Source of the DNA: Bacillus fungorum
GTDB lineage: Bacteria > Bacillota > Bacilli > Bacillales > Bacillaceae_G
NCBI RefSeq assembly: GCF_002746455.1
Contig: NZ_NWUW01000006.1
Location: 213,176-277,175 of the forward strand
Direction: 5' to 3'
Length of the DNA stretch: 64,000 bases
Part shown: positions 18,703 through 27,208 of the stretch, in pieces
Layout: each line of letters opens with the position of its first letter
Position numbering within the stretch: position 1 is the stretch's first letter
Program-made: the position numbers and the translations under genes
The notes under the pieces: generated by a model
The model's input: only the letters and a program-made list of their open reading frames with translations
Told to the model about the DNA's origin: nothing
Database searches by the model: none

Positions 18703-19844
18703 TATGATTTAACACCTCTATAAAATTGATTTCCAATTGTGTGTAGTGCATGAATAGTAGTATCAATTTGATCTTTCGTTGTCCGTTGTCCGAAAGAGAA
18801 GCGGACATATTGTTTTGCCTCTTCATACGTTTTTCCAATTGCAAGCATTGTTTTCGAAGGTTCTTGTTTACCGACTTGGCAAGCACTGCCGGTAGAAATG
18901 GCAATACCACGGCGATTACATTCTAGCATTGTATATTGACCTTCTATTCCTTTTATTGTAACCCCAATAATATGTGGTAAACAAGAAGTAGAATGACCTT
19001 CCACTTCAATTTCTAGTGGAAGCGTTTGTAATTGCTCTAAAAAGTAGGATCGTAACGCTTTAAAACGTAAGCTTTCTTCCTGTTGGTTTTTTAATATATT
19101 TTTAGCAGCTGTTAAAAAAGATGCGATGCCAGGAACGTTCACTGTACCTGGGCGAAACCCTTTTTCGTGAGAGGTTCTCGGAAATATTTGTGCCCAGCGA
19201 ACTTGCGGGTTTATATAGCAAGCACCAACACCTTTTGGTCCGTATATTTTATGTGCTGAAACAGACAGACTATCAATTCCCATCTCAAAAACATTGATAG
19301 GAAGTTTACCAAATGTTTGCACACAATCTGAATGAAATAAAACGTTATATTTTTTGAGAAGTGCCCCAATCTCTGCGATATTTTGAACGGTTCCGATTTC
19401 AGAGTTTCCGTGCTGTATACTTGCTAGAACCGTATTTTCTGTAATAGCTGTTTCTAAATCATCTAAATGAATTAGCCCGTCTTTATCAACAGGAATTTCA
19501 GTAATTGTATACCCTTGTGATTGTAAGGATTGAAAATAACTTCGAATGGATGCGTGTTCCATAGGTGTCGTAATAATATGCTTCTTATTTCGTGCATTTA
19601 GAAGGGATTGAATCGCAAGGTAATTGGATTCGGACCCACCGCTTGTGAAGAATACGCCTTGTTCCTTTCCGCCAATCATTTCAGCAAATGTTTTTCGGCA
19701 AACTTGTAATAAAGAAGAGGCTGTTCCTCCAATATCGTGTAAACTTTGTTCATTTCCGAAGTATTGTGATGCTGCTTTCATATATGTTTGTAACGCTTCT
19801 TCACTCATAGGTGTAGTAGCTGCATAATCAAGATATATCATCAT
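18702..19844 (-). CDS. nifS: Cysteine desulfurase NifS (NAD locus)
   Basis: PLP-dependent enzyme that releases sulfur from cysteine. The PLP lysine lies in SVSAHKIYGPKG (about residue 200). The persulfide cysteine lies in STGSACQVGKQEPS (about 320). The 380-residue protein is divergent from nadB. In B. subtilis the equivalent enzyme assembles the iron-sulfur cluster of NadA, and the same role is expected here. It is distinct from the second desulfurase at 56.4 kb. Confidence 0.92.
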   Translation of the reverse strand: MMIYLDYAATTPMSEEALQTYMKAASQYFGNEQSLHDIGGTASSLLQVCRKTFAEMIGGKEQGVFFTSGGSESNYLAIQSLLNARNKKHIITTPMEHASIRSYFQSLQSQGYTITEIPVDKDGLIHLDDLETAITENTVLASIQHGNSEIGTVQNIAEIGALLKKYNVLFHSDCVQTFGKLPINVFEMGIDSLSVSAHKIYGPKGVGACYINPQVRWAQIFPRTSHEKGFRPGTVNVPGIASFLTAAKNILKNQQEESLRFKALRSYFLEQLQTLPLEIEVEGHSTSCLPHIIGVTIKGIEGQYTMLECNRRGIAISTGSACQVGKQEPSKTMLAIGKTYEEAKQYVRFSFGQRTTKDQIDTTIHALHTIGNQFYRGVKS

Positions 19845-19955
19845 GTAAGGTCCTCTCTCTAGTAAGAGTTACATTTCTTGTATTTTTTAAATGGGAGTGA
19901 AAATAAGAATTATAAAAAAACTCTTGTCATTATTTTAAAACTATGTAAATATAGG

Positions 19956-19965
19956 TGTCAAGACA
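19956..19965. promoter_or_regulatory. Candidate NiaR operator between nifS and nadB
   Basis: TGTCAAGACA, preceded by AGG, lies in the divergent promoter region 31 bp before the nadB start. It has the TGTC-N2-GACA symmetry of NiaR sites described for Bacillales. A TTGTCA-type -35 at 19924-19929 lies just upstream on the plus strand, and a TATAAT -10 for nifS is seen on the minus strand at 19909-19914. Binding is inferred from position and from the linked niaR gene. Confidence 0.65.
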
Positions 19966-19996
19966 GTTGAAAAGTGTAAAGTAGGAGGCAACAATT

Positions 19997-21526
19997 ATGC
20001 CAAGTGCAGATGTCTTAATTATTGGAAGTGGTGTTGCGGCACTTCGTGTTGCAAAAGAGATTTGTCACGAAAAGAATGTGATTATTATCACAAAGGAGAC
20101 GAAACGTAATAATAATACACATTTAGCGCAAGGTGGAATTGCCGCAGCGGTAGCTACATATGACAATCCTAATGATCATTTTGCAGATACGTTAGTAGCA
20201 GGGTGTCATTATAACAATGAAGAAGTGGTCCGTTATTTAGTCGAGGAAGGACCGAAAGAAATTAATAACCTTATTGAAAATGGAATGAAATTTGATGGAG
20301 ATGAAACAGGTCCTCATCTTGGAAAAGAAGGCGCACATCGAAAACGTCGTATTTTACATGCAGGTGGCGATGCAACAGGAAAGAATTTATTAGAGCATCT
20401 TATTCAAGAAGTAGCTCCATACGTTACGGTAGTGGAACAGGAAATGGTGCTCGATTTTATTATAGAAAAAGATAAATGTGTTGGGGTTTTAACTCGCAAC
20501 AATAAAGGAGAATTGAAACGTTACAATGCAGATTATACGGTGTTAGCTTCAGGCGGTATTGGCGGTTTATACGCCTTTACTTCTAATGATGAGACAATTA
20601 CAGGCGATGGACTTGCAATGGTGTACCGTGGAGGCGGAGAGCTTGTAGATTTAGAGTTTATACAATTTCATCCAACAATGTTATACGCGAGCGAGCGATG
20701 CTGTGGCCTCGTTTCTGAAGCTGTTCGCGGAGAAGGAGCTGTCCTTATAAATGGAAAAGGGCAACGTTTTATGATGGATATACACCCTGATCATGATCTC
20801 GCGCCGCGTGATGTAGTGGCAAGAGCGATTCATGAACAGCTTTTGGCGGGTGAAAAAGTGTATTTGAATATCGAGTCTATCCAAAATTTCGAAGAACGTT
20901 TTCCGACTGTATCATCATTGTGTAAAAGGAATGGTGTTGATATAAATGAAAAATGCATTCCAGTCGTACCTGGTGCTCACTTTCATATGGGCGGTGTGAA
21001 AACGAACTGTGATGGAGAGACGTCCATTCCAAATTTATATGCGGTCGGTGAAGTAGCTTGTAATGGTGTTCATGGAGCAAATAGGTTAGCAAGTAATTCA
21101 TTATTAGAAGGTCTTGTGTTTGGAAAAAGAATCGGACAACATATTTTAACGAAAGCGACAAAAGACAGATTGAACAACTTCGCTGAGAAGGAAAAGAAAT
21201 TTATCGTTCTGAATCATTTGCCGACGAAAGAAGAAATACAAGAATGCATGATGAAATATGTTGGGATTGTACGAACAGAGCAAAGTTTATCTTATGCGAA
21301 GAGGTGGCTTAGTAAGTACGGTGTTCAAAATATGATATTACAATATACTGCTCTTACAAATGAAGAGATAACGCTTATTAATATGTTAACAGTTTGTGAG
21401 CTTATAGTCGTATCAGCTTTGCAAAGAGAAGAAAGCATTGGTGGCCATTATCGAAGTGATTATCCAGATAGAAATAGCGTAAAAAAAGAGATCGTTCGAG
21501 TGAAAAGAAAACTACAACTTGTGTGA
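19997..21526 (+). CDS. nadB: L-aspartate oxidase
   Basis: FAD enzyme that oxidises aspartate to iminoaspartate, the first step of de novo NAD synthesis. The Rossmann FAD motif IIGSGVAALRVA is at residues 8-19. The succinate-dehydrogenase-like active-site region includes EFIQFHPTMLY and GAHFHMGGV. The 509-residue length is usual. AGGAGGC precedes the ATG. First gene of nadBCA, with nadC following after 19 bp. Confidence 0.96.
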   Translation: MPSADVLIIGSGVAALRVAKEICHEKNVIIITKETKRNNNTHLAQGGIAAAVATYDNPNDHFADTLVAGCHYNNEEVVRYLVEEGPKEINNLIENGMKFDGDETGPHLGKEGAHRKRRILHAGGDATGKNLLEHLIQEVAPYVTVVEQEMVLDFIIEKDKCVGVLTRNNKGELKRYNADYTVLASGGIGGLYAFTSNDETITGDGLAMVYRGGGELVDLEFIQFHPTMLYASERCCGLVSEAVRGEGAVLINGKGQRFMMDIHPDHDLAPRDVVARAIHEQLLAGEKVYLNIESIQNFEERFPTVSSLCKRNGVDINEKCIPVVPGAHFHMGGVKTNCDGETSIPNLYAVGEVACNGVHGANRLASNSLLEGLVFGKRIGQHILTKATKDRLNNFAEKEKKFIVLNHLPTKEEIQECMMKYVGIVRTEQSLSYAKRWLSKYGVQNMILQYTALTNEEITLINMLTVCELIVVSALQREESIGGHYRSDYPDRNSVKKEIVRVKRKLQLV

Positions 21527-21545
21527 TGAAGGGAAGAGGGGCTGT

Positions 21546-22379
21546 ATGAACGCGATAAAAGTGAAAGAAGCATTAAATCGATTTTTTCTAGAGGATATAG
21601 GAGAAAGGGATGTAACATCTCAGCTTATTTTTCCAGATAATTTACTTTCAAAAGGAACGTTTCTTGCGAAGGATACTGGGGTCTTTACGGGACGTTTAGT
21701 CATTGAAGAAGGGTTTAAATTAATTGATGAGAGAATTGAAGTGGAGCTCCATAAAAAAGATGGAGATCTTGTAGAAAAGGGCGAAATAATAGCAACTGTG
21801 CAAGGGCCAATTGCTTCGTTATTAACGGCAGAGCGCGTTATATTAAACGTTATCCAGCGTATGAGCGGGATAGCGACGATGACACATAAAGCTGTTCTTG
21901 CTTTAGATAGCAGCCATACACGTATTTGTGATACGCGAAAAACGATGCCGGGGCTACGTATGTTTGATAAGTATGCAGTCGTGTGCGGAGGCGGATTTAA
22001 TCACCGTTTCGGTTTATATGATGGTGTCATGATCAAAGACAATCATATTGCTTTTGCTGGTTCTATTACGAAAGCTGTTACATCGGTGAAAGAGAAATTA
22101 GGACATATGGTGAAAGTAGAAGTGGAAACAGAAACGGAGGAGCAAGTGAGAGAAGCTGTAGCTGCTGGTGCGGATATTATTATGTTTGATAACCGTACGC
22201 CAGATGAGATTCGGGAGTTTTCAAAGATTGTACCGAGTGCCATCGTTACGGAAGCATCGGGAGGCATTACAATTGAAGATTTATCGAAATACGGAAAAAC
22301 AGGGGTAGATTATATTTCACTTGGCGCGTTAACACATTCAGTGAAAGCACTTGATATTAGTTTCAATATTGAGGCGTAA
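21546..22379 (+). CDS. nadC: Nicotinate-nucleotide pyrophosphorylase (quinolinate phosphoribosyltransferase)
   Basis: Makes nicotinate mononucleotide from quinolinate and PRPP. Recognisable motifs are FLEDIGERDVTS, NVIQRMSGIAT, CDTRKTMPGLR and the substrate-binding KDNHI. The frame extends back to a GTG at 21519 inside nadB, but the ATG at 21546 follows GAAGAGGGG and gives 277 residues, the normal length. Confidence 0.96.
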   Translation: MNAIKVKEALNRFFLEDIGERDVTSQLIFPDNLLSKGTFLAKDTGVFTGRLVIEEGFKLIDERIEVELHKKDGDLVEKGEIIATVQGPIASLLTAERVILNVIQRMSGIATMTHKAVLALDSSHTRICDTRKTMPGLRMFDKYAVVCGGGFNHRFGLYDGVMIKDNHIAFAGSITKAVTSVKEKLGHMVKVEVETETEEQVREAVAAGADIIMFDNRTPDEIREFSKIVPSAIVTEASGGITIEDLSKYGKTGVDYISLGALTHSVKALDISFNIEA

Positions 22380-22409
22380 GGAAAGTAGTTTAGAGGGGGA
22401 GAAAGGAAT

Positions 22410-23516
22410 ATGAGCATTTTAGAAAAAGTGCAACCGATTGAAACCATGTTACCAGAGCGTTATTACACGATGTCAACAGAAGATATGGAAAAGCGTGTTC
22501 GTGAAATTAAAGAAAAAATGGGAAAAACACTATTTATTCCGGGACATCATTATCAAAAAGATGAAGTAGTACAATTTTCTGATGCAGCAGGGGATTCACT
22601 TCAGCTTGCGCAAGTTGCAGCGAGCAATAAAGACGCAAAATATATTGTGTTTTGTGGTGTACACTTTATGGCAGAGACGGCAGATATGTTAACGACTGAT
22701 GATCAAATCGTTATTTTACCAGATATGCGTGCAGGTTGTTCGATGGCAGATATGGCAGATATCGAACAAACAGAAAGGGCATGGAAAGAGCTCACAAAAT
22801 TATTTGGAGATACGATGATTCCGTTAACGTATGTCAACTCTACAGCTGCAATTAAAGCGTTTTGCGGTCGCAACGGAGGAGCAACAGTAACTTCTTCTAA
22901 TGCAAAACAAATGGTATCTTGGGCGTTTACACAAAAAGAGCGCCTTGTCTTTTTACCGGACCAACATTTAGGAAGAAATACAGCGTACGATTTAGGTATC
23001 CCGTTAGATAAAATGGCAGTATGGGACCCGCATACAGATTCATTGGAGTATGATGGAAATATAGAAGAAATTCAAGTGATTTTATGGAAAGGGCATTGCT
23101 CTGTTCATCAAAACTTTACAGTGAAAAACATTGAGAACGTACGGGAAAATCATCCGGATATGAATATTATTGTACATCCGGAATGTTGCTATGAAGTTGT
23201 AGCTGCTGCGGATTATGCAGGATCAACGAAATATATTATTGATATGATTGAGTCAGCGCCATCTGGAAGTAAATGGGCAATTGGTACAGAAATGAATTTA
23301 GTGAACCGAATTATTCAGCAACATCCAGATAAAGAAATTGTTTCACTGAATCCATTTATGTGTCCGTGTTTAACGATGAACCGAATTGATCTGCCGCACT
23401 TATTATGGGCACTTGAAACGATAGAAAGAGGAGAAGAAATTAACGTTATTAGCGTCGATAAACAAGTGACCGAGGAAGCGGTTCTTGCATTAAATCGTAT
23501 GTTAGAGCGTGTGTGA
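22410..23516 (+). CDS. nadA: Quinolinate synthase NadA
   Basis: Condenses iminoaspartate with dihydroxyacetone phosphate to quinolinate, using a [4Fe-4S] cluster. Expected cluster cysteines are C110 (RAGCSMADM), one of the pair in HPECCYEV near 230, and one in FMCPCLTMN near 318-320, matching the B. subtilis arrangement with its CxC pair. The 368-residue long form is typical of Bacillus. Its need for a cluster explains the linked nifS. Confidence 0.96.
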   Translation: MSILEKVQPIETMLPERYYTMSTEDMEKRVREIKEKMGKTLFIPGHHYQKDEVVQFSDAAGDSLQLAQVAASNKDAKYIVFCGVHFMAETADMLTTDDQIVILPDMRAGCSMADMADIEQTERAWKELTKLFGDTMIPLTYVNSTAAIKAFCGRNGGATVTSSNAKQMVSWAFTQKERLVFLPDQHLGRNTAYDLGIPLDKMAVWDPHTDSLEYDGNIEEIQVILWKGHCSVHQNFTVKNIENVRENHPDMNIIVHPECCYEVVAAADYAGSTKYIIDMIESAPSGSKWAIGTEMNLVNRIIQQHPDKEIVSLNPFMCPCLTMNRIDLPHLLWALETIERGEEINVISVDKQVTEEAVLALNRMLERV

Positions 23517-23544
23517 AGCAACGGTATTTCCGTTGCTTTTTTTC
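23516..23544 (+). terminator. Rho-independent terminator after nadA
   Basis: GCAACGG and CCGTTGC pair around a short T/A loop, followed by seven T residues. Confidence 0.88.
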
Positions 23545-23613
23545 ATACATATAATCATAACGAGAACGAAATGGGCATACATTGTTTTGAAGAAATCATT
23601 GCGATTTTTTTAT

Positions 23614-23756
23614 CCCGCGTTAACGGGCAGTAAATCTCGTACTTTAAAGTTGGATTGGAACAAAGAAGTTAGGCGGAGATCAACTGCCCGTAAACGTCCG
23701 ATTGGTTCAACTAATAATTAGTGGGGGATGAACCTCCCCACTGATTAAAGTTTCAC
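23614..23756 (+). repeat. bcr1-type dispersed repeat, copy A
   Basis: A 143-bp element bounded on both sides by TTTAT (23609-23613 and 23757-23761), as described for bcr1 in the B. cereus group. It begins CCCGCGTTAACGGGCAG and ends GATTAAAGTTTCAC. Internal hairpins include GTGGGG...CCCCAC, and GGGCAG near the start pairs with CTGCCC. Its inverted copy lies at 55776-55923. Together with the terminator it fills most of the gap between nadA and exsA. It carries no credible gene. Confidence 0.85.
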
Positions 23757-23890
23757 TTTATGCGTATTCCACTTCTAATGATATTAAAAATCGAAGAAGT
23801 GATACAAGTGAAAAGAAGTTAACGTTATTTAGAAAGGGTTACTTCATGAGATTTGTTACTTATAGATAAGTTATACAGGAGGGGGAAAAT

Positions 23891-25750
23891 TTGAAAATTC
23901 ATATCGTGCAAAAAGGGGATACCCTTTGGAAAATTGCGAAAAAGTACGGAGTGGATTTTGATACGTTGAAAAAAACAAATACACAACTTAGTAATCCAGA
24001 TTTAATCATGCCAGGTATGAAAATTAAAGTGCCATCAAGCAGCGTTCACGTAAAACAACATGCTGGAGCAGGTTCAGCACCTCCAAAACAATACGTAAAA
24101 GAAGTGCAACAAAAAGAATTTGCAGCAACGCCAACTCCACTTGGAATAGAAGATGAGGAAGAAGTTACGTATCAATCAGCACCAATTACACAGCAACCTG
24201 CTATGCAACAAACACAAAAAGAAGTACAGGTAAAACCACAGAAGGAAATGCAAGTAAAACCGCAAAAAGAAGTGCAGGTAAAGCCACAAAAAGAGGTACA
24301 AAAAGAAAAGCCAATTCAAATAGAAAAACCAGTTGAAAAACCGTCTGTTATTCAAAAACCATCTGTTATAGAAAAACAAAAACCAGCAGAAAAAGAAAAC
24401 ACGAAGTTTTCGGTAAATGTATTACCACAGCCGCCGCAACCACCAATAAAAGCAAAAAAAGAATATAAAATTTCAGATGTAATAAAAAAAGGAAGCGAGT
24501 TAATTGCTCCTCAAATTAATAAAATGAAACCTAACAATATCATTTCTCCGCAAACGAAAAAAGATAACATAGTATCCCCGCAAGTGAAGAAAGAAAATGT
24601 AGGAAACATAGTATCCCCGCAAGTAAAGAAAGAAAATGTAGGAAATATAGTATCCCCGCAAGTAAAGAAAGAAAATGTAGGAAACATAGTATCCCCGCAA
24701 GTGAAGAAAGAAAATGTAGGGAATATAGTGTCACCGCAAGTGAAGAAAGAAAATGTAGGAAATATAGTATCACCACAAGTAAAGAAAGAAAATATAGGAA
24801 ATATAGTGTCACCGCAAGTGAAGAAAGAAAATGTAGGGAATATAGTGTCACCAAATGTATCGAAAGAGAATGTAGTGATTCCGCAAGTAATACCGCCAAA
24901 TATTCAAGTGCCAAACATCATGCCAATGTTGGAGAATAATCAACCACCAAACATTATGCCAATCATGGATAACAATCAACCACCAAATATGATGCCAATT
25001 ATGGATAATAACCTAATACCAAACATCATGCCGATAATAGATAACAACCAAATGCCAAATATGATGCCGATTATGGATAATAATCAAATGCCAAATATGA
25101 TGCCGATAATAGATAACAACCAAATGCCAAATATGATGCCGATTATGGATAATAATCAAATGCCAAATATGATGCCGATTATGGATAATAATCAAATGCC
25201 AAATATGATGCCGATTATGGATAATAATCAAATGCCAAATATGATGCCGATTATGGATAATAATCAAATGCCAAATATGATGCCGATCATGGATAATAAT
25301 CAACCACCGAATATGATGCCGATTATGGATAATAATCAAATGCCAAATATGATGCCGATCATGGATAATAATCAACCACCGAATATGATGCCATACCAAC
25401 AGCCTATGATGCCGCCGAATCCTTATTATCAACAGCAAAATCCATATCAAATGCCGTATCAGCAAGGAGCGCCATTTGGACCGCAATATACGTCTATGCC
25501 AAATCCAAATATGATGCCAATGGATGATAATATGCCGCCGCTCGTGCAAGGAGAGGAAGATTGTGGGTGTGGAGGAGAGAGTAGGCTATATAGTCCGCAA
25601 CCTGGTGGGCCACAATACGCGAATCCTTTATATTATCAACCAACTCAATCAGCATATGCACCACAGCCAGGAACAATGTATTATCAACCAGATCCGCCAA
25701 ATGTATTTGGGGAGCCAGTTTCAGAAGAAGAGGATGAAGAAGAAGTTTAA
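23891..25750 (+). CDS. exsA: Spore coat/exosporium assembly protein ExsA (SafA homologue)
   Basis: Morphogenetic protein of the spore coat. An N-terminal LysM domain (about residues 2-48; VQKGDTLWKIAKKYGVD) should bind cortex peptidoglycan. It is followed by a K/Q/P/V-rich linker, an eight-unit repeat near 226-329, a 13-unit asparagine/methionine repeat near 340-495, and a tyrosine/proline-rich tail with a CGCGG motif. Position after nadA matches B. subtilis safA. The B. cereus homologue ExsA is required for coat and exosporium attachment. The start is TTG after GGAGGGGG. Repeat number is likely strain-variable. Confidence 0.93.
   Translation: MKIHIVQKGDTLWKIAKKYGVDFDTLKKTNTQLSNPDLIMPGMKIKVPSSSVHVKQHAGAGSAPPKQYVKEVQQKEFAATPTPLGIEDEEEVTYQSAPITQQPAMQQTQKEVQVKPQKEMQVKPQKEVQVKPQKEVQKEKPIQIEKPVEKPSVIQKPSVIEKQKPAEKENTKFSVNVLPQPPQPPIKAKKEYKISDVIKKGSELIAPQINKMKPNNIISPQTKKDNIVSPQVKKENVGNIVSPQVKKENVGNIVSPQVKKENVGNIVSPQVKKENVGNIVSPQVKKENVGNIVSPQVKKENIGNIVSPQVKKENVGNIVSPNVSKENVVIPQVIPPNIQVPNIMPMLENNQPPNIMPIMDNNQPPNMMPIMDNNLIPNIMPIIDNNQMPNMMPIMDNNQMPNMMPIIDNNQMPNMMPIMDNNQMPNMMPIMDNNQMPNMMPIMDNNQMPNMMPIMDNNQMPNMMPIMDNNQPPNMMPIMDNNQMPNMMPIMDNNQPPNMMPYQQPMMPPNPYYQQQNPYQMPYQQGAPFGPQYTSMPNPNMMPMDDNMPPLVQGEEDCGCGGESRLYSPQPGGPQYANPLYYQPTQSAYAPQPGTMYYQPDPPNVFGEPVSEEEDEEEV
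24566..24877 (+). repeat. Coding tandem repeat of 39 bp, eight units, in exsA
   Basis: Each unit encodes NIVSPQVKKENVG; the eighth is degenerate (NIVSPNVSKENVV). Units differ mainly at synonymous third positions, which points to an established array whose copies still exchange sequence. Confidence 0.93.
24908..25375 (+). repeat. Coding tandem repeat of 36 bp, thirteen units, in exsA
   Basis: The unit encodes MPNMMPIMDNNQ, with early units varying (VPN, PPN, IPN; IID for IMD). The central five units are nearly identical in DNA sequence, typical of recent slippage or unequal exchange. Confidence 0.94.
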
Positions 25751-25778
25751 AAAAGGTGGGATTATTCCCACCTTTTTT
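25746..25778 (+). terminator. Rho-independent terminator after exsA
   Basis: AAAAAAGGTGGG and CCCACCTTTTTT pair around a six-base loop immediately after the stop codon. Confidence 0.92.
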
Positions 25779-25852
25779 GTATGTAGAGTCGTTCTGAAAA
25801 TGGAAGATTTACATCAAATGTTAGAAAATCCCCAGTGAAATATTAACAGTGT

Positions 25853-25926
25853 AAAAACCTTCTCTGTTACTCATCATAAGAGGGAGCTTTTCAGAAGAGA
25901 AGTTCATTCTAACAGAGGGGGTTTTT
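25853..25926 (+). promoter_or_regulatory. Long hairpin enclosing the ribosome-binding site of the coxA-like gene
   Basis: AAAAACCTTCTCTGTTA (25853-25869) pairs with TAACAGAGGGGGTTTTT (25910-25926): 17 pairs, two of them G-U. The right arm contains the AGAGGGGG ribosome-binding site for the TTG start at 25930. The structure could block translation, or act as a terminator because its right arm ends in T5. Which it does is unknown. Confidence 0.6.
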
Positions 25927-25929
25927 GTA

Positions 25930-26574
25930 TTGAATACGAAAGTAAAAGTGATTGCTGCTTCTTTGTTAGTTACCAGTGCGTTAGCTGCATGTGGTACACC
26001 AAAAGATAACAATGCAATGGATGGACGTAACTACAATTACGAGCGTACATCTTATAATGATACACATCAGTATCGTGATAATGTGGCGCGTAACGATCGT
26101 TATACAGATTATGTAACATATAGAAATGGTCGTAACGATACAGGATACAACTATTACCGCGATGTAAATTACAACGGGCAAATTGCTAATCCGCATCCAA
26201 CTCGTAATATTACAATGAACAACTCATACATTAATAATGATGGTAAAACAGCAGAAAGAATAACAAATCGTGTGAAACGTATGAATAACGTAGACCGTGT
26301 GTCTACAGTTGTATATGGAAACGATGTAGCGATTGCGGTAAAACCACGTAACACAGTGACAAATGAAACGGCGATGGCGAACGAAATTCGTCAAGCGGTT
26401 TCAAATGAAGTAGGAAACAGAAACGTATATGTTTCTGTAAGAAATGATATGTTTACTCGTGTCGATGCAATGAGTACACGACTACGTAACGGTACTGTTA
26501 CAAACGATTTTAATCGTGACATAACAAATATGTTCCGAGACATTCGTTACGGTTTAACTGGTACAGTGCGATAG
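25930..26574 (+). CDS. YhcN/YlaJ-family sporulation lipoprotein, probable CoxA homologue
   Basis: Lipoprotein of 214 residues with a signal peptide ending in the lipobox LAAC (C21). An N/Y/R-rich region follows, then the YhcN/YlaJ domain (about 105-200; AERITNRVKRMNNVDRVSTVV). B. subtilis coxA, a spore-cortex protein of this family, sits in the same place after safA, so orthology is likely from synteny. The start is TTG; its ribosome-binding site lies inside the upstream hairpin. Spore localisation is inferred. Confidence 0.85.
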   Translation: MNTKVKVIAASLLVTSALAACGTPKDNNAMDGRNYNYERTSYNDTHQYRDNVARNDRYTDYVTYRNGRNDTGYNYYRDVNYNGQIANPHPTRNITMNNSYINNDGKTAERITNRVKRMNNVDRVSTVVYGNDVAIAVKPRNTVTNETAMANEIRQAVSNEVGNRNVYVSVRNDMFTRVDAMSTRLRNGTVTNDFNRDITNMFRDIRYGLTGTVR

Positions 26575-26580
26575 AAAAAC

Positions 26581-26611
26581 AAAAGAGGAAGGGGAAGCCC
26601 TTCCTCTTTAT
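26581..26611. terminator. Bidirectional terminator between the coxA-like gene and the minus-strand membrane gene
   Basis: AAAGAGGAAGGG and CCCTTCCTCTTT form a 12-pair stem with a GAAG loop. The minus-strand gene ends at its edge. Confidence 0.85.
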
Positions 26612-27042
26612 TCATCGTCGTCTTGTAAACGACGCTTTTTAATAAAATAACTAACGGAGTAAGACGCTAAAAAGCATATGAAGAAAATACTACCTGTTAA
26701 AACTGCTTCAAAGAGAGGTCTTTCTGGACTGAAAATGATATAAATAATAGCTATAATAATTCCAACAATAAGAGAACGTAAAATAATTTTGTAATAAGGA
26801 GTTAACTTTGTATCTTTTTCGCTCTCTTCTACATCAATTGAAACGCTTAACTGTAAATAAGCAATTAAAATACTCGTAAGCATAAATAATAACCATAATG
26901 GGGATTTCGTAATTTGATCCATTCCCTCAGTGAATCCGATATAACCTAAAATTCCAATTATACCAAGTGATTGAAAAAGAAAAGCAATACGTATGTTTTT
27001 TAATGTTTTCAGAATGAGACGTTCATCCTTTATTTTTTTCAT
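26608..27042 (-). CDS. Conserved membrane protein of unknown function
   Basis: A 144-residue product with four hydrophobic segments in two pairs, a charged middle loop (DVEESEKDTK) and a C-terminal tail ending RLQDDDE. I do not recognise a family. An ATG at 27051 lies within the AGGAG ribosome-binding site, so the ATG at 27042 (MKKIKDERLIL) is preferred. The gene is isolated, facing the coxA-like gene, with a perfect inverted repeat about 40-65 bp upstream of its start. Confidence 0.75.
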   Translation of the reverse strand: MKKIKDERLILKTLKNIRIAFLFQSLGIIGILGYIGFTEGMDQITKSPLWLLFMLTSILIAYLQLSVSIDVEESEKDTKLTPYYKIILRSLIVGIIIAIIYIIFSPERPLFEAVLTGSIFFICFLASYSVSYFIKKRRLQDDDE

Positions 27043-27082
27043 AATATCCATCTCCTGTTTATTATGATTTCGCTGTTATATC

Positions 27083-27106
27083 AATTGTAACGTATATATT
27101 ACAATT
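27083..27106. promoter_or_regulatory. Inverted repeat AATTGTAA-N8-TTACAATT, possible operator
   Basis: Perfect eight-base arms flank CGTATATA, 41 bp upstream of the minus-strand membrane gene. A TTGATA/TACAAT promoter pair for that gene appears to overlap it on the minus strand. The spacing (TGTAA-N8-TTACA) is one base longer than a GlnR/TnrA site, so the regulator is unknown. Confidence 0.4.
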
Positions 27107-27173
27107 ATCAATTTATAACTTACATATAATCCGTTTGGATAAAAAAGGGGATAAAATATTTTTTATAAACATG

Positions 27174-27202
27174 TTGCACTTATATTTTATTAATGTTATA
27201 TT
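27174..27202 (+). promoter_or_regulatory. Sigma-A-type promoter of a candidate small RNA
   Basis: TTGCAC at 27174-27179 and TATATT at 27197-27202 are separated by exactly 17 bp. No open reading frame follows before the terminator at 27299. Confidence 0.65.
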
Positions 27203-27208
27203 AGCAAA

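Noticed and set aside
23509..23721. 70-codon frame on the plus strand after nadA
   Set aside because: It runs through the nadA terminator and into bcr1 and has no ribosome-binding site; it is a chance frame.
24566..25375. Regular repeats that could suggest a CRISPR array
   Set aside because: The units are contiguous 39-bp and 36-bp repeats in frame with exsA, without unique spacers.
25013..25549. 178-codon minus-strand frame rich in I, H, R and W
   Set aside because: It is a shadow of the 36-bp exsA repeat, so long openness is a product of the repetition.
25524..25838. 104-codon frame overlapping the end of exsA
   Set aside because: It lies mostly inside exsA in another frame and crosses the exsA terminator; composition does not look like a protein.
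27083..27106. Inverted repeat as a GlnR/TnrA site
   Set aside because: The arms are TGTAA-N8-TTACA, one base too far apart for the TGTNA-N7-TNACA consensus.
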